64,000 nucleotides of DNA, taken from the NCBI RefSeq assembly GCF_049723235.1, contig NZ_JBNARB010000008.1:18461-82460 (forward strand). The letters run 5' to 3'. Made by a program: the position numbers and the translations under genes. Origin of the DNA: Thermovenabulum sp049723235 (lineage in GTDB: Bacteria; Bacillota; Thermosediminibacteria; Thermosediminibacterales; Thermosediminibacteraceae). Below, one piece after another: positions 53,406-62,593 of this stretch (position 1 is its first letter; each line of letters opens with the position of its first letter). The notes beneath the pieces are model-generated. The model was not told where the DNA came from and did no database searches. It was given only the letters and a program-made list of their open reading frames with translations.

Positions 53406-54527
53406 TTATAACTTATGAAATACGCCAATTAATGGTAATTCATACACGGACTTCCATCCCGGGCTTAATGGCTCTTTCAAGAAGGGCTCCATTTCTTTTT
53501 CTGTTCTAAGCGTTACTTTTTCTACCGGCGGAACTGTACCAGGCGGGAAAGCCTCAAGTATTTGATCAATTACTAAGGTCAAATACGTCAATATTGCTGC
53601 AATTGGACGTTTTGCCTTCCTTGGGTCGGCAAGGCTTGGTTTACCCACTACGCCTTGGGGCGTTGCAGCTCTTTCTATAGCCATATGACCTTCGCCTTCC
53701 GACCAGCGGCTGGGTCTACCAAAAGGATCTACCGATTTATCAAAATGTCCATCGGGTAAAAAGCTCTCTGGTTCTGCATCTTCTACAACGCTCATGTCAA
53801 TCATTTCAGGAAATAAAAGTAGAGCAACTGAAGTTTCTGCTTCATCCGCATGAACAAAATGAGTTTCTAAACTATCGGGCCTATTTGTTGGATAGAAAAA
53901 TTCTCTTACTGCCCTATGCCAATCTATTACCCTGAAAATTCCAGGTAGCTGGAATCTCTTCATAAACTCTTGAATTGCGGATTCCAGCATCCATAAATGG
54001 CCATGATTGTTTATTAAAATTATCTTTCTAAATCCATCATTCCATAAACCTAACATTGTATATATAAGAGTTTCCTCAACTACTTCTTTTGGCATAACGA
54101 CTGTTCCAGGCATACCTAAATGATGATAGGGATGTCCCCCATAATTCAGTGGAGGAAATGCGAGGCTAACTTCTCTTCCCTGCTTCGCAGTAAACCGCCT
54201 TACTCCTTCAAGAATCTGTGTTACCATAAAAGTATCAAGGCCGCTATTGGCATGCATACCGTGATTTTCCGTACAGCCAATCGGTACCAATACAATATCA
54301 TTTTTCTTTCTCTTTTCAATTACCTTAGCCCTTGGTGTATTTTGAATATAGCATCCAGCTTTACCCAGTTCGGAGGGAGAAGGTATTTCGTATTCTTTCA
54401 ATATTGCATCAATTTCCTCTTCCGATGCATCCCAAATCCTCTTTTTGAGTCTTCCAACCTCATTATCTTCAAAAATAATTGCAGGATTATCTGTTAATAT
54501 CCATTTTTTGTCCTTTGGTTTTTCCAC
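53406..54527 (-). CDS. iolN: Creatininase-fold hydrolase, 3-dehydro-scyllo-inosose hydrolase type
   Basis: 373 residues, longer than ordinary creatininases (about 250). Metal motifs: VPIGCTENHGMHANSGLDT near 82-100, NNHGHLW near 176 and HADEAETSVALL near 226. In Thermotoga maritima a creatininase-family protein (IolN) opens the ring of the diketo-inositol to 5-keto-L-gulonate; the neighbours here are the same. GTG start with GGAGG 8 bases before. An extended C-terminal part (about 270-373) is Pro-rich. Confidence 0.8.
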   Translation of the reverse strand: MEKPKDKKWILTDNPAIIFEDNEVGRLKKRIWDASEEEIDAILKEYEIPSPSELGKAGCYIQNTPRAKVIEKRKKNDIVLVPIGCTENHGMHANSGLDTFMVTQILEGVRRFTAKQGREVSLAFPPLNYGGHPYHHLGMPGTVVMPKEVVEETLIYTMLGLWNDGFRKIILINNHGHLWMLESAIQEFMKRFQLPGIFRVIDWHRAVREFFYPTNRPDSLETHFVHADEAETSVALLLFPEMIDMSVVEDAEPESFLPDGHFDKSVDPFGRPSRWSEGEGHMAIERAATPQGVVGKPSLADPRKAKRPIAAILTYLTLVIDQILEAFPPGTVPPVEKVTLRTEKEMEPFLKEPLSPGWKSVYELPLIGVFHKL

Positions 54528-54555
54528 TTTTTTTGCCTCCTTTATTTTAATGAGA

Positions 54556-55749
54556 TTAATCCATCACACAAGTGACTTTGCATTCAGTTCTATCCGTCTG
54601 AAGTTTAATAATATGCTCCGGAACTTCGTCTAACTTAATCTTTTTAGTAATTATCGGGGTCATATCCATGCCTGCAGCCATGCTCTCGATAACTCTCGGG
54701 AATGTACCGTGACCAGAATGTCCCTGAGCACCTATTATCCTTGCCCTTCTTACCTGCAATACTTCACCGGTTACAGGAATTTTAGCATCTGCCCTTGCAA
54801 CTATCACCACTGTAGAGTTTAATGTCCTTCCCTCCCAAATAGTTTTTTCTATTTGAGGATATACAATCTGTGGCAATCCTGTAGCTTCTAAGTAAAGGCT
54901 TGCTCCGTAACCGTCAGTTATGCGCAGTACTTCTTCGGTAAAATCTACCTTTGTTGGGTCTATTATATAATCCGCCCCTAATTTCTTGCCAAGCTCTGCC
55001 CTTGAAGGTGATGGTTCTGATAATATTACTCTTGCAGCACCATGGCGTTTTAATATAGCTACCGCTGCAAGTCCTATTGGGCCACCTCCGCAAATAACAA
55101 CATTATCTCCAGGCCTAATCCCTCCACCTCTTTCTATAACCGCATTGTAAGCAACAGAAGTGGGTTCTACCAAGCTGCCTGCAAGGAACATTTTTTCTTC
55201 TCCATAGCGTTCCCTAAGAGGCTCTAAGCTCCACAGATATTTTGCAGGAAGAACGATATACTTTGCAAAAGCACCATTGACATTGAAACCAATTTCATTT
55301 AATCTTTCGCAATGATTAGGATAACCATCCGAACAAGGTTGACACTCTCCGCACCAAAGCATTTCTTCTGCACATACAGGTTCTCCACCTTTAAAAGGTT
55401 TATTTGTCCTCTTATCGTAAGCTCCGGGGCCTGCTTCTACAACCACACCAGAAAGTTCATGTCCTAAAATGCAGGGAAAACCTGTCAATCCAGGATATAA
55501 AATATATCCTTCTTCATCCGCTTGAGCCATATGTACATCGCTTCCACATATACCGCAAGCTTTTACTTCAATTAAAACCTCCCCTGGACCGGGTTTGGGA
55601 ACATCATATTCTCTGATTTCAAGCCTCGGATTCCTCCAAACACGGCTTCCTAAATAAGTCTGCCTCCCTTCAATATCTTTTGAACCAAGTTTGAAACCAG
55701 GCCTTGGATCCCAATCAGCGATTAGTGTAACCGCTTTCATCTTTGACAT
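54556..55749 (-). CDS. iolM: Zinc-dependent dehydrogenase, scyllo-inosose 3-dehydrogenase type
   Basis: 397 residues, medium-chain dehydrogenase. Catalytic zinc: CGICGSDVH near 72 and GHELSG near 96; structural zinc CGECQPCSDGYPNHC near 132-146; NAD motif ICGGGPIGLAAVAIL near 218. It has an N-terminal extension (about 1-40, with WDPRPGFKLG) not found in ordinary alcohol dehydrogenases. In T. maritima the IolM protein oxidises scyllo-inosose at C3. ATG with GGGGG upstream. Confidence 0.8.
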   Translation of the reverse strand: MSKMKAVTLIADWDPRPGFKLGSKDIEGRQTYLGSRVWRNPRLEIREYDVPKPGPGEVLIEVKACGICGSDVHMAQADEEGYILYPGLTGFPCILGHELSGVVVEAGPGAYDKRTNKPFKGGEPVCAEEMLWCGECQPCSDGYPNHCERLNEIGFNVNGAFAKYIVLPAKYLWSLEPLRERYGEEKMFLAGSLVEPTSVAYNAVIERGGGIRPGDNVVICGGGPIGLAAVAILKRHGAARVILSEPSPSRAELGKKLGADYIIDPTKVDFTEEVLRITDGYGASLYLEATGLPQIVYPQIEKTIWEGRTLNSTVVIVARADAKIPVTGEVLQVRRARIIGAQGHSGHGTFPRVIESMAAGMDMTPIITKKIKLDEVPEHIIKLQTDRTECKVTCVMD

Positions 55750-55872
55750 TAAAAAAACCCCCTTTTAATTTTTGAATTAATCCTTATTTTTATTGATTCT
55801 AAAATAAATTGGATAAACTTCTTTTATAATTAGTTATCAAAAAGTTTTACAAATCGAATTAAAATTAATTTA

Positions 55873-56868
55873 TCATTTTACTTTTGCCTCAGCTCTTCTT
55901 CTTAATACATCAATATATACAGCTCCAATTATCACTGCTCCTATAGCAACAGTTTGCCATTCTGCTGAAACACCTAATAAATTTAAGCCATTTCTAAGAA
56001 CTGCCATTATCATTGCACCTATTAAAGTTCCCCAAACCGTGCCAATACCACCCATAAAACTTGCACCACCAATAATTACTGCTGCAATTGCATCCAATTC
56101 ATAACTTAAACCCGCTAAAGGATAAGCTGCATTTACTCTGCCAACTAAAACTACCCCTCCTAAAGATGCCATTAAACCACTTAATGTGTAAACAATAATT
56201 AATATTTTTTCAACATTAATTCCGGACAACCTCGCAGCTTCTGGATTTCCTCCAACCGCATATATATATCTTCCTGTTGGAGTTTTAGTCAAAAATATAT
56301 GGTAAATTATATATACAACTATTACTAAAATAAAACTTACAGGTATCATCCCAATAAAAGCAGCTCCAAAATATTGTATAGATTTAGGAAAACCAGAAAT
56401 AGGTGTTGCTTTTGTAATTATTAAAGCTAATCCCCTGGCTATATTCATCATCCCCAGGGTAGAAATGAAGGGATGCGGCAAATGTAGTTTTGTCAACATA
56501 ATCCCATTTAAAAATCCTAAAAAAGCTCCTATTCCTAAACATACTATTATACCTATAATTGGATTAAAATTATAATTCTTAACTAATATTGCCATTATAA
56601 CTGTAGATAATGCTAATACAGAACCAACAGATAAATCTATACCTCCTGTTAGAATAGCTAATAACATTCCTACAGCAATTAAACTATTAATTGCAGATTG
56701 TCTTGCAATATTCATTATATTTTCTATTCTTAAAAAATATGGTGATAAAATTGATAATACAATACATAATAATATCAATCCTGCGAGTGCACCTGCTGAA
56801 GATAATATATTTTTTATATTCAAATTAGTTTTTTCTAAGTTGTTTTTTATTTCTATTTTTACAAACAA
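55873..56868 (-). CDS. Sugar (inositol) ABC transporter permease, RbsC family
   Basis: 331 residues, about eight to ten membrane helices. Typical phrases: LLAILTGGIDLSVGSVLALSTV near 70, the STLGMMNIARGLALI segment near 136 and GGASFMGGIGTVWGTLIGA near 270. Transports the solute delivered by the binding protein at 58.5-59.5 kb. TTG start with GGAGG 8 bases before, 13 bases after the ATPase gene. Inositol specificity is inferred from the enzymes. Confidence 0.9.
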   Translation of the reverse strand: MFVKIEIKNNLEKTNLNIKNILSSAGALAGLILLCIVLSILSPYFLRIENIMNIARQSAINSLIAVGMLLAILTGGIDLSVGSVLALSTVIMAILVKNYNFNPIIGIIVCLGIGAFLGFLNGIMLTKLHLPHPFISTLGMMNIARGLALIITKATPISGFPKSIQYFGAAFIGMIPVSFILVIVVYIIYHIFLTKTPTGRYIYAVGGNPEAARLSGINVEKILIIVYTLSGLMASLGGVVLVGRVNAAYPLAGLSYELDAIAAVIIGGASFMGGIGTVWGTLIGAMIMAVLRNGLNLLGVSAEWQTVAIGAVIIGAVYIDVLRRRAEAKVK

Positions 56869-56881
56869 TTTAGATTCCTCC

Positions 56882-58384
56882 TTAAATAACTCCTGTTGCC
56901 GCTTTCATTATGATTTCCTGATTTGCCTCATTTTTCATGAACTGACCAGTAATTTTCCCTTCATGAATTACTAATATTCGATCACTCATTCCTAAAATCT
57001 CAGGAAGCTCAGATGATATCATAATAACACATGCTCCTTGTTTTACTAATTCATTCATAATGTTGTAAACTTCTACTTTTGCACCAACATCAATTCCTCT
57101 TGTAGGTTCATCAAAAATAAATATTTTAGCATTTCTACATAACCATTTTGCAATTACTACTTTTTGTTGATTTCCCCCACTTAATTCTCTAACAATTTTT
57201 TTCATTGTAGGAGTTCTAATATTTAATTTGTTAACTAATTCATTAGCTTTTAAATTCATTTTTTTATAATCTAATAGGATTTTTCGTTGGAATTTTTTTA
57301 AAGAGCTTAAAGTTATATTATCTAAAACATTTTGGATTAATACTAACCCTTGGTTTTTTCTATCTTCTGTTATTAAAGCTATACCTTTATTCATTGCATC
57401 AATTGGACTCTTTATTCTACATTCTTCACCAAAAATAAATATTTTCCCAGAATCAATAGGATCCGCTCCAAAAATTGCCCGAGCTATTTCTGTTCTTCCA
57501 GCACCTACAAGACCTGATATTCCTAAAATTTCACCACAATAAGCACTAAAGGTTATATTTTCAAATACTCCTTTGCGTGTCAAATTTTCTACTCTTAATG
57601 CTTCATTTTTTCTAATGGTATTTATTTTAGGATATTGCTGTTCAAGAGTTCTACCAACCATATATTTTATTAAATCATTTTTATTAGTTTCTTTTGTATT
57701 TAAGGTAATTATCCTGTTTCCATCTCTCATTACAGTTACCCTATCACAGATAGTAAAAATTTCTTCTAATCTGTGAGATATATAAATAATTGAAATCCCT
57801 TTACTTTTTAATTTAAAAATCACTTTAAATAGTTCATCAGTTTCCTTATTACTTAAACATGCAGTAGGTTCATCTAAAATTATTATATTAGCATTTGTTG
57901 ATAATATCTTTGCTATTTCAACCATTTGTTGTTGCCCAATACCTAATTTGTTTACTGTTATATTGGGATCAATATCTTGGCCCAATTCTTTTAAAATTTT
58001 TTGTGCTTCTTCTTTTGTTTTCTTCCAATTAATAAAACTTACTAATTTACCTTCACTTTTTATTTCTTTCCCCAAATAAATATTTTCCGCTACTGTAAGA
58101 AAAGGTTGTAGGTTTAATTCTTGATATATAGCTGCTATTCCTAAATTAATTGCATCTCTTGGATTGTTAATATTCACTTCTCTACCATTTAAAAAAATTT
58201 GACCTTCATCTTTTTGGTAAGCTCCTGTTAATATTTTTATTAGAGTAGACTTTCCAGCTCCATTTTCACCCAAAAGCCCATGAACTTCACCTTTTTTTAA
58301 TTCAAAATCTACAGAATTTAAAGCTTTTACACCAGGAAAATTTTTTGTAATTTTTTTCATACTAAGGACTATATTCTGTTCCAT
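56882..58384 (-). CDS. Sugar (inositol) ABC transporter ATPase, RbsA family
   Basis: 500 residues with two ABC domains. First: Walker A GENGAGKSTL near 35 and signature-like GIGQQQMVEIAK near 142. Second: degenerate Walker A GLVGAGRTEIARAIFG near 285 and LSGGNQQKVVIAKWL near 398, the usual RbsA pattern. An ATG at 58399 overlaps the GGAGG site, so 58384 is chosen. A 16-bp hairpin lies between the binding protein gene and this one. Confidence 0.92.
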   Translation of the reverse strand: MEQNIVLSMKKITKNFPGVKALNSVDFELKKGEVHGLLGENGAGKSTLIKILTGAYQKDEGQIFLNGREVNINNPRDAINLGIAAIYQELNLQPFLTVAENIYLGKEIKSEGKLVSFINWKKTKEEAQKILKELGQDIDPNITVNKLGIGQQQMVEIAKILSTNANIIILDEPTACLSNKETDELFKVIFKLKSKGISIIYISHRLEEIFTICDRVTVMRDGNRIITLNTKETNKNDLIKYMVGRTLEQQYPKINTIRKNEALRVENLTRKGVFENITFSAYCGEILGISGLVGAGRTEIARAIFGADPIDSGKIFIFGEECRIKSPIDAMNKGIALITEDRKNQGLVLIQNVLDNITLSSLKKFQRKILLDYKKMNLKANELVNKLNIRTPTMKKIVRELSGGNQQKVVIAKWLCRNAKIFIFDEPTRGIDVGAKVEVYNIMNELVKQGACVIMISSELPEILGMSDRILVIHEGKITGQFMKNEANQEIIMKAATGVI

Positions 58385-58400
58385 ATAATATACCTCCATA

Positions 58401-58436
58401 TTCTTCTGGTGAGGTTTAAAAACCTCACCAGAAGAA
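58401..58436. repeat. 16-bp intercistronic hairpin
   Basis: TTCTTCTGGTGAGGTT and its exact complement, loop TAAA, between the binding-protein stop and the ATPase ribosome site. There is no T run. Such hairpins often protect the upstream message and keep the binding protein more abundant than the membrane parts. Confidence 0.7.
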
Positions 58437-58484
58437 TGAAGAAATTCATATACAGAAAGTTTATTATTTAATTTATTTTGTTGA

Positions 58485-59468
58485 TTATTTACCTAAAATT
58501 TCATTAAGTTTTTTCTGCTCTTGTTCAACATTTTCCTTGGAAATTATGTAAGTTCCAGTATCAATTCTCTTATCCACAGCTTCTTTTTTTACCGCCTTAA
58601 CTGCAGCTTCAACACCTTTATAGCCTATATTATAAGGGCTTTGTGCTACAGAAGCAGTAAGTTCTCCAGCTGCAATTGATTTTAAGGCATCTGGTGAGCC
58701 ATCAAAACCCACCACAACTATATTTTTATTTGCAGCCTGAATAGCTCTTACAGCACCTAAAGCCATTTCATCATTCGTAGCAAAAACTCCTTGAATATCT
58801 GGATGAGCTTGTAGCATATTTTCCATAACTGTCATTCCTAAGCCTCTTTCACTATTAGCAGGTTGAACATCTAAAATTTCCAATCCTTGGGCTTTTAATA
58901 CTTCAATAGCACCATTAGCTCTTTCATCATGTGTAGGATCACCCATTGCACCTCTAATTATTACAACTTTTCCACCTTTACCTAATTTTTGAGCTAAAAA
59001 TTCTCCCGCTAACTTACCACCATTAAAGTTACCAGTTCCAACAAAACTTACTTTATCCTGCCAATTTGCATCAGTATCAATCAAAACCACAGGAATTCCT
59101 GCCTGTTTTGCCTTATCAAAAAATGGAATAGCTGAAGGTGGCTGAGAAGGTGCAACCGCTAATGCAGAGACCTTCTTTGTAATTTGATCTTCAATCATCG
59201 CTACTTGTTCAGATACAGCAGTTTCTGCAGAAGGTCCTAGCACTACAACATCAACTCCTAAATCTTTACCAGCTGCCTTAGCACCAGCCTCAACAATTTT
59301 CCAATAATCACTATTTAATGCTTTTACAATAACTGCTATTTTAATTGATTGATTAGAGGGCTGGGATTGTTGTTGCTGCTTTGCCGTATTTCCACAACCA
59401 GCAAAAAATGAAACTGTAAAAATAAAAATTAGAATCAGACTCAAAAGTTTTAAAATTATTTTTTTCAC
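58485..59468 (-). CDS. Sugar (inositol) ABC transporter binding lipoprotein, RbsB family
   Basis: 327 residues. Lipobox FAGC with Cys25, then a Gln/Ser-rich linker and a type 1 periplasmic fold: IAVIVKALNSDYWKIVEAG near 43, VLIDTDANW near 125, RGAMGDPTHDERANGA near 165, GVFATNDEMALGAVRAI near 220. GTG start with GGGGG 8 bases before. First transporter gene after the lacI gene. Confidence 0.92.
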   Translation of the reverse strand: MKKIILKLLSLILIFIFTVSFFAGCGNTAKQQQQSQPSNQSIKIAVIVKALNSDYWKIVEAGAKAAGKDLGVDVVVLGPSAETAVSEQVAMIEDQITKKVSALAVAPSQPPSAIPFFDKAKQAGIPVVLIDTDANWQDKVSFVGTGNFNGGKLAGEFLAQKLGKGGKVVIIRGAMGDPTHDERANGAIEVLKAQGLEILDVQPANSERGLGMTVMENMLQAHPDIQGVFATNDEMALGAVRAIQAANKNIVVVGFDGSPDALKSIAAGELTASVAQSPYNIGYKGVEAAVKAVKKEAVDKRIDTGTYIISKENVEQEQKKLNEILGK

Positions 59469-59550
59469 GAAATTAGCCCCCTTTTCATTTTTTATTTAAA
59501 TTAAAAATAGCAAAATATTTTATCATTCCTCCTTTCATTACATTTTAATA

Positions 59551-60558
59551 TCATATATAATCCGTCGACTTCCTTATTACTAAATTGACATCAAAAACTA
59601 CCTTTTCCCCGGCTGTTCTTTCATTTTTTATCCTTTTTATCAACATTTCAGCAGCAAGATATCCCATTTTTTTCATTTGTTGACTAATAGTAGTTAATGG
59701 TGGATCCACTAATTCGGCTAGCATTGTATTATCATAGCCTACAACAGAAATATCCTGAGGTACTTTCAAACCCAAGGATTTTGCAGCTTTAATTACGCCT
59801 ATCGCTGTTAAATCATTGGCAGCAAAAAAAGCTGTAGGTTTAATTTTGCCCGTGAGAATTTCCAAAGCTTTTTTATAACCAAAATCTACTTTAAAATCAC
59901 CGTATCCAACTAATTCTGGATAAATTTTTAAATTAGCTTCGTGTATGGCCTTTAAATAACCTTTTTCCCTTTCCAAATTTACCTTAACCCTTGGAGGTCC
60001 TAACAAACAGGCAATTTTTTGATGTCCTAAATCAATTAAATGCTTGGTAGCTAAATACCCCCCCTTCTCATTATCTGAAACCACCGCATCAAAATTACAA
60101 CCTTCACATTCTATATCTCTACCCAATAGTATCATAGGAACATTGGATTTAATCATTTTTAAAACAATCTCATCATTATAGTAAGCAGTAGAAATTATAT
60201 AACCATCAATACTTTTTTGTTTTAGGAGTTTAATGTAAGTAACTTCTTTATCTATGCTGTTATCTGTATTACAAATAATTAAATTAAATCCAAAATCATT
60301 ACATGCATCTTCAACACCTCTTGTAAGCTCCGCAAAAAAAGGGTTAGAAATATCTGGTACTACTATTCCTAAAGTTTTTGTTGATTTTTTTGTTAATGCA
60401 GAAGCAATTACATTCGGAGAAAAATTTAATTCTTCGATTGCTTTCATGACCCTTTCACGAGTTTTTGCTGAAACTAAAGAACTATTATTTAACACTCTTG
60501 AAACGGTAGCAATTGAAACATTTGCTTTTCGCGCCACATCATAAATAGTTACTGGCAT
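59551..60558 (-). CDS. LacI family transcriptional regulator of the inositol operon
   Basis: 335 residues. N-terminal HTH TIYDVARKANVSIATVSRVL at 4-23 with the hinge helix SPNVIASALT near 47, then a sugar-binding core (TLGIVVPDISNPFFAELTRG near 61; FFAANDLTAIGVIKA near 238; SVVGYDNTMLAELVDPPLTT near 265). ATG preceded by AAGGATGG. It heads the operon, with a LacI-type palindrome 84 bases upstream, so autoregulation is likely. The ligand is inferred to be inositol or a pathway intermediate. Confidence 0.92.
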   Translation of the reverse strand: MPVTIYDVARKANVSIATVSRVLNNSSLVSAKTRERVMKAIEELNFSPNVIASALTKKSTKTLGIVVPDISNPFFAELTRGVEDACNDFGFNLIICNTDNSIDKEVTYIKLLKQKSIDGYIISTAYYNDEIVLKMIKSNVPMILLGRDIECEGCNFDAVVSDNEKGGYLATKHLIDLGHQKIACLLGPPRVKVNLEREKGYLKAIHEANLKIYPELVGYGDFKVDFGYKKALEILTGKIKPTAFFAANDLTAIGVIKAAKSLGLKVPQDISVVGYDNTMLAELVDPPLTTISQQMKKMGYLAAEMLIKRIKNERTAGEKVVFDVNLVIRKSTDYI

Positions 60559-60641
60559 TAAAGCACCATCCTTATTATTTTTTAAATATTGTTGTTTGAT
60601 TGTATATAATTTTTTTTCTTAATAAATTTTTTTGTAAGAAA

Positions 60642-60659
60642 ATTGTAAGCGGTTACAAT
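60642..60659. promoter_or_regulatory. LacI/CcpA-type operator of the inositol operon
   Basis: ATTGTAAGCGGTTACAAT, a palindrome centred on CG with one mismatch pair. TGTAAGCGGTTACA satisfies both the general LacI-family pattern and the CcpA cre consensus TGWAANCGNTNWCA. On minus, TTACAA of the operator could serve as -35 with TTATTA 17 bases on as -10. Confidence 0.8.
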
Positions 60660-60660
60660 T

Positions 60661-60843
60661 TATCATTAAAAAAAGTTCCTAATTATTAATATAACTTTAT
60701 GAAAGGGGTTTCATTTTTTTAAATAATCTATTTATACACAAATATAATTATTCTTCATATTTTTAAAAATTCCTGCTTAAAAAATTAAATTAAAAATAAT
60801 TTTTTTTATTAATTATTTTATCAAATATTTAACCCTATTTTAT
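60661..60843. other. AT-rich intergenic spacer without a gene
   Basis: The gap between the operator and the glyS terminator is very AT-rich with runs of A and T. I see no ORF with a ribosome site, no RNA gene and no clear repeat. Confidence 0.6.
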
Positions 60844-60883
60844 AAAAAAACCCTTGAAGAAAAAATTATTATTTCCTCAAGGG
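60844..60883 (-). terminator. Terminator of glyS
   Basis: Minus strand stem from CCCTTGA to TCAAGGG with additional A-T pairs inside, followed by seven T, 10 bases after the glyS stop. Confidence 0.8.
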
Positions 60884-60893
60884 GCAATTCAAA

Positions 60894-62276
60894 CTATATT
60901 TTTAATCTTTCTTCCAAATATTCCTTTACCTTGCTGATTTCTATTCTGTCCTGAAGCATGGTGTCCCTATCCCTTACAGTGACTTTATTGTCGTTTAAGC
61001 TTTCATAATCCACCGTGATGCAGTAAGGAGTTCCAATTTCATCCTGTCTTCTATATCTTTTCCCGATACTCCCGGCATTATCATATTCTACGGTGAAGGA
61101 CTTCTTCAAATCATGGTAAATTTTTCTCGCCAGCTCTTCTAAAGGTTCCTTTTTAAATAAAGGCAGCACGGCGCATTTTACGGGAGCCATGACTGGATTT
61201 AACCCCAGGACTACCCTGGTTTCTCCCTCAACTTCTTCTTCTCTATAAGCATCGCATAGTATAGCAAGCATGGCTCTATCCACACCTAAGGAAGGTTCTA
61301 TGACATAGGGAATTATATGTTTTTGTTCTTCCTGATCAAAATAGGTTAAAGCTTTACCTGAATACTCCATGTGCCTTGATAAATCAAAATCGGTTCTGTT
61401 AGCTACGCCCCATAACTCACCCCAGCCGAAGGGGAAATTATACTCTAAATCCGTGGTAGCCTTTGAATAATGAGATAATTCTTCGGGTGAATGATCTCTA
61501 AGCCTTAAATTTTCTTTTTTAACCCCGATCGATGTAAAAAATTCCATGGTGAAATTTCTCCAGTAATCAAACCACTCCATATCCTCTCCCGGCTTTACGA
61601 AAAATTCTAATTCCATTTGTTCAAATTCCCTTGTTCTGAAAATGAAATTGCCTGGAGTTATTTCATTTCTAAAAGCCTTCCCTATCTGGGCAATTCCAAA
61701 GGGAAGCTTAACCCTGCAGGTATCCACTATATTCTTAAAATTTACAAATATCCCTTGAGCTGTTTCCGGTCTTAAATACACGATAGAGCTTGAATCTTCG
61801 GTAACCCCCTGGTAAGTCTTAAACATAAGGTTAAATACCCTTGCATCGGTCCAATCTACCGCACCGCATACCGGACATTTTACCTTGTTATCATGTACAA
61901 TTTCAGACAATTCTTTTACACTTTTGCCCTCTACATGAAGCCCTAAGGTCTCTTCTATAAGATGGTCAGCCCTAAACCTGGACTTACAATTTTTACAATC
62001 AATCAGGGCATCGTTAAACCCAGCTACATGCCCCGAAGCTTCCCATACCTTAGGATGCATTAAAATAGCGCTGTCAAGTCCAACCACATCGTCCCTTTCA
62101 TGGACAACTTTCTTCCACCAATACCTTTTTATGTTCTGCTTCAATTCTGCTCCGTAAGGTCCATAATCCCAGGTATTTGCAAGTCCTCCGTAAATCTCCG
62201 AACCCTGATAGACAAATCCTCTCCTTTTACATAATGATACTATTTTGTTCATTAATTTTTCTCCGGTATCAGCCAT
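60894..62276 (-). CDS. glyS: Glycyl-tRNA synthetase, dimeric type
   Basis: 460 residues, class II alpha2 enzyme as in archaea, eukaryotes and many Firmicutes. N-terminal SLCKRRGFVYQGSEIYGG, motif 2 FRNEITPGNFIFRTREFEQMELEFF near 212 and motif 3 with EPSLGVDRAMLAIL near 325. A frame 38 codons longer runs into the T-box leader; AAAGGAG is 6 bases before the ATG at 62276, so that start is firm. A zinc-ribbon-like pair (DCKNCKSRF, KCPVCGAVDW) sits at about 95-140. T-box controlled. Confidence 0.95.
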   Translation of the reverse strand: MADTGEKLMNKIVSLCKRRGFVYQGSEIYGGLANTWDYGPYGAELKQNIKRYWWKKVVHERDDVVGLDSAILMHPKVWEASGHVAGFNDALIDCKNCKSRFRADHLIEETLGLHVEGKSVKELSEIVHDNKVKCPVCGAVDWTDARVFNLMFKTYQGVTEDSSSIVYLRPETAQGIFVNFKNIVDTCRVKLPFGIAQIGKAFRNEITPGNFIFRTREFEQMELEFFVKPGEDMEWFDYWRNFTMEFFTSIGVKKENLRLRDHSPEELSHYSKATTDLEYNFPFGWGELWGVANRTDFDLSRHMEYSGKALTYFDQEEQKHIIPYVIEPSLGVDRAMLAILCDAYREEEVEGETRVVLGLNPVMAPVKCAVLPLFKKEPLEELARKIYHDLKKSFTVEYDNAGSIGKRYRRQDEIGTPYCITVDYESLNDNKVTVRDRDTMLQDRIEISKVKEYLEERLKI

Positions 62277-62284
62277 ACTAAACT

Positions 62285-62530
62285 CCTTTCCATTAATTTT
62301 TAGAATAAAAAAATTAAACCCCAAGACCTTAAAAGGCCTAGGGGTCCTTTCCGGACGGTTCCACCCTAGTTGCAGGTTATCACCTGCCACTTTAAAAAGC
62401 TAATAAATTATATTTATTACTTAGTTTCTTTAATCACCTCAGCTGCCACATGCCTTTTTTACCGCGAAGCTTCCACCATCCTTCGCTCGCTTTTGGCAGG
62501 GAAAAGGCACTTTACTGAGGCCAAAATAAA
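62285..62530 (-). promoter_or_regulatory. Glycine T-box riboswitch leader of glyS
   Basis: Short glycine-type leader. On minus: basal helix CCTCAG / CTGAGG, an AGTAAA bulge side, upper helix GTGCCTTTT / AAAAGGCAT, apical GGATGGTGGAAG, and specifier GGC at 62445-62447 inside GTGGCAG. The T-box AGGGTGGAACCG is at about 62357-62368, and a terminator stem (62313-62344) with a T run follows. Uncharged tRNA-Gly should allow readthrough into glyS. Confidence 0.93.
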
Positions 62531-62539
62531 TTTTATTAT

Positions 62540-62568
62540 ATTATAGCATGAAGTAGATTTTTTAGCAA
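62540..62568 (-). promoter_or_regulatory. Sigma-A promoter of glyS leader
   Basis: TTGCTA, 17-base spacer, TATAAT on the minus strand, directly ahead of the T-box leader. Confidence 0.75.
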
Positions 62569-62593
62569 TGTTTAACATGTGTTTTGTGTTTTT

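Noticed and set aside
51512..60659. Inositol operon as a recently transferred mobile island
   Set aside because: No integrase, transposase, tRNA junction or direct repeats are visible. The transporter genes look somewhat more AT-rich, but this alone is not enough.
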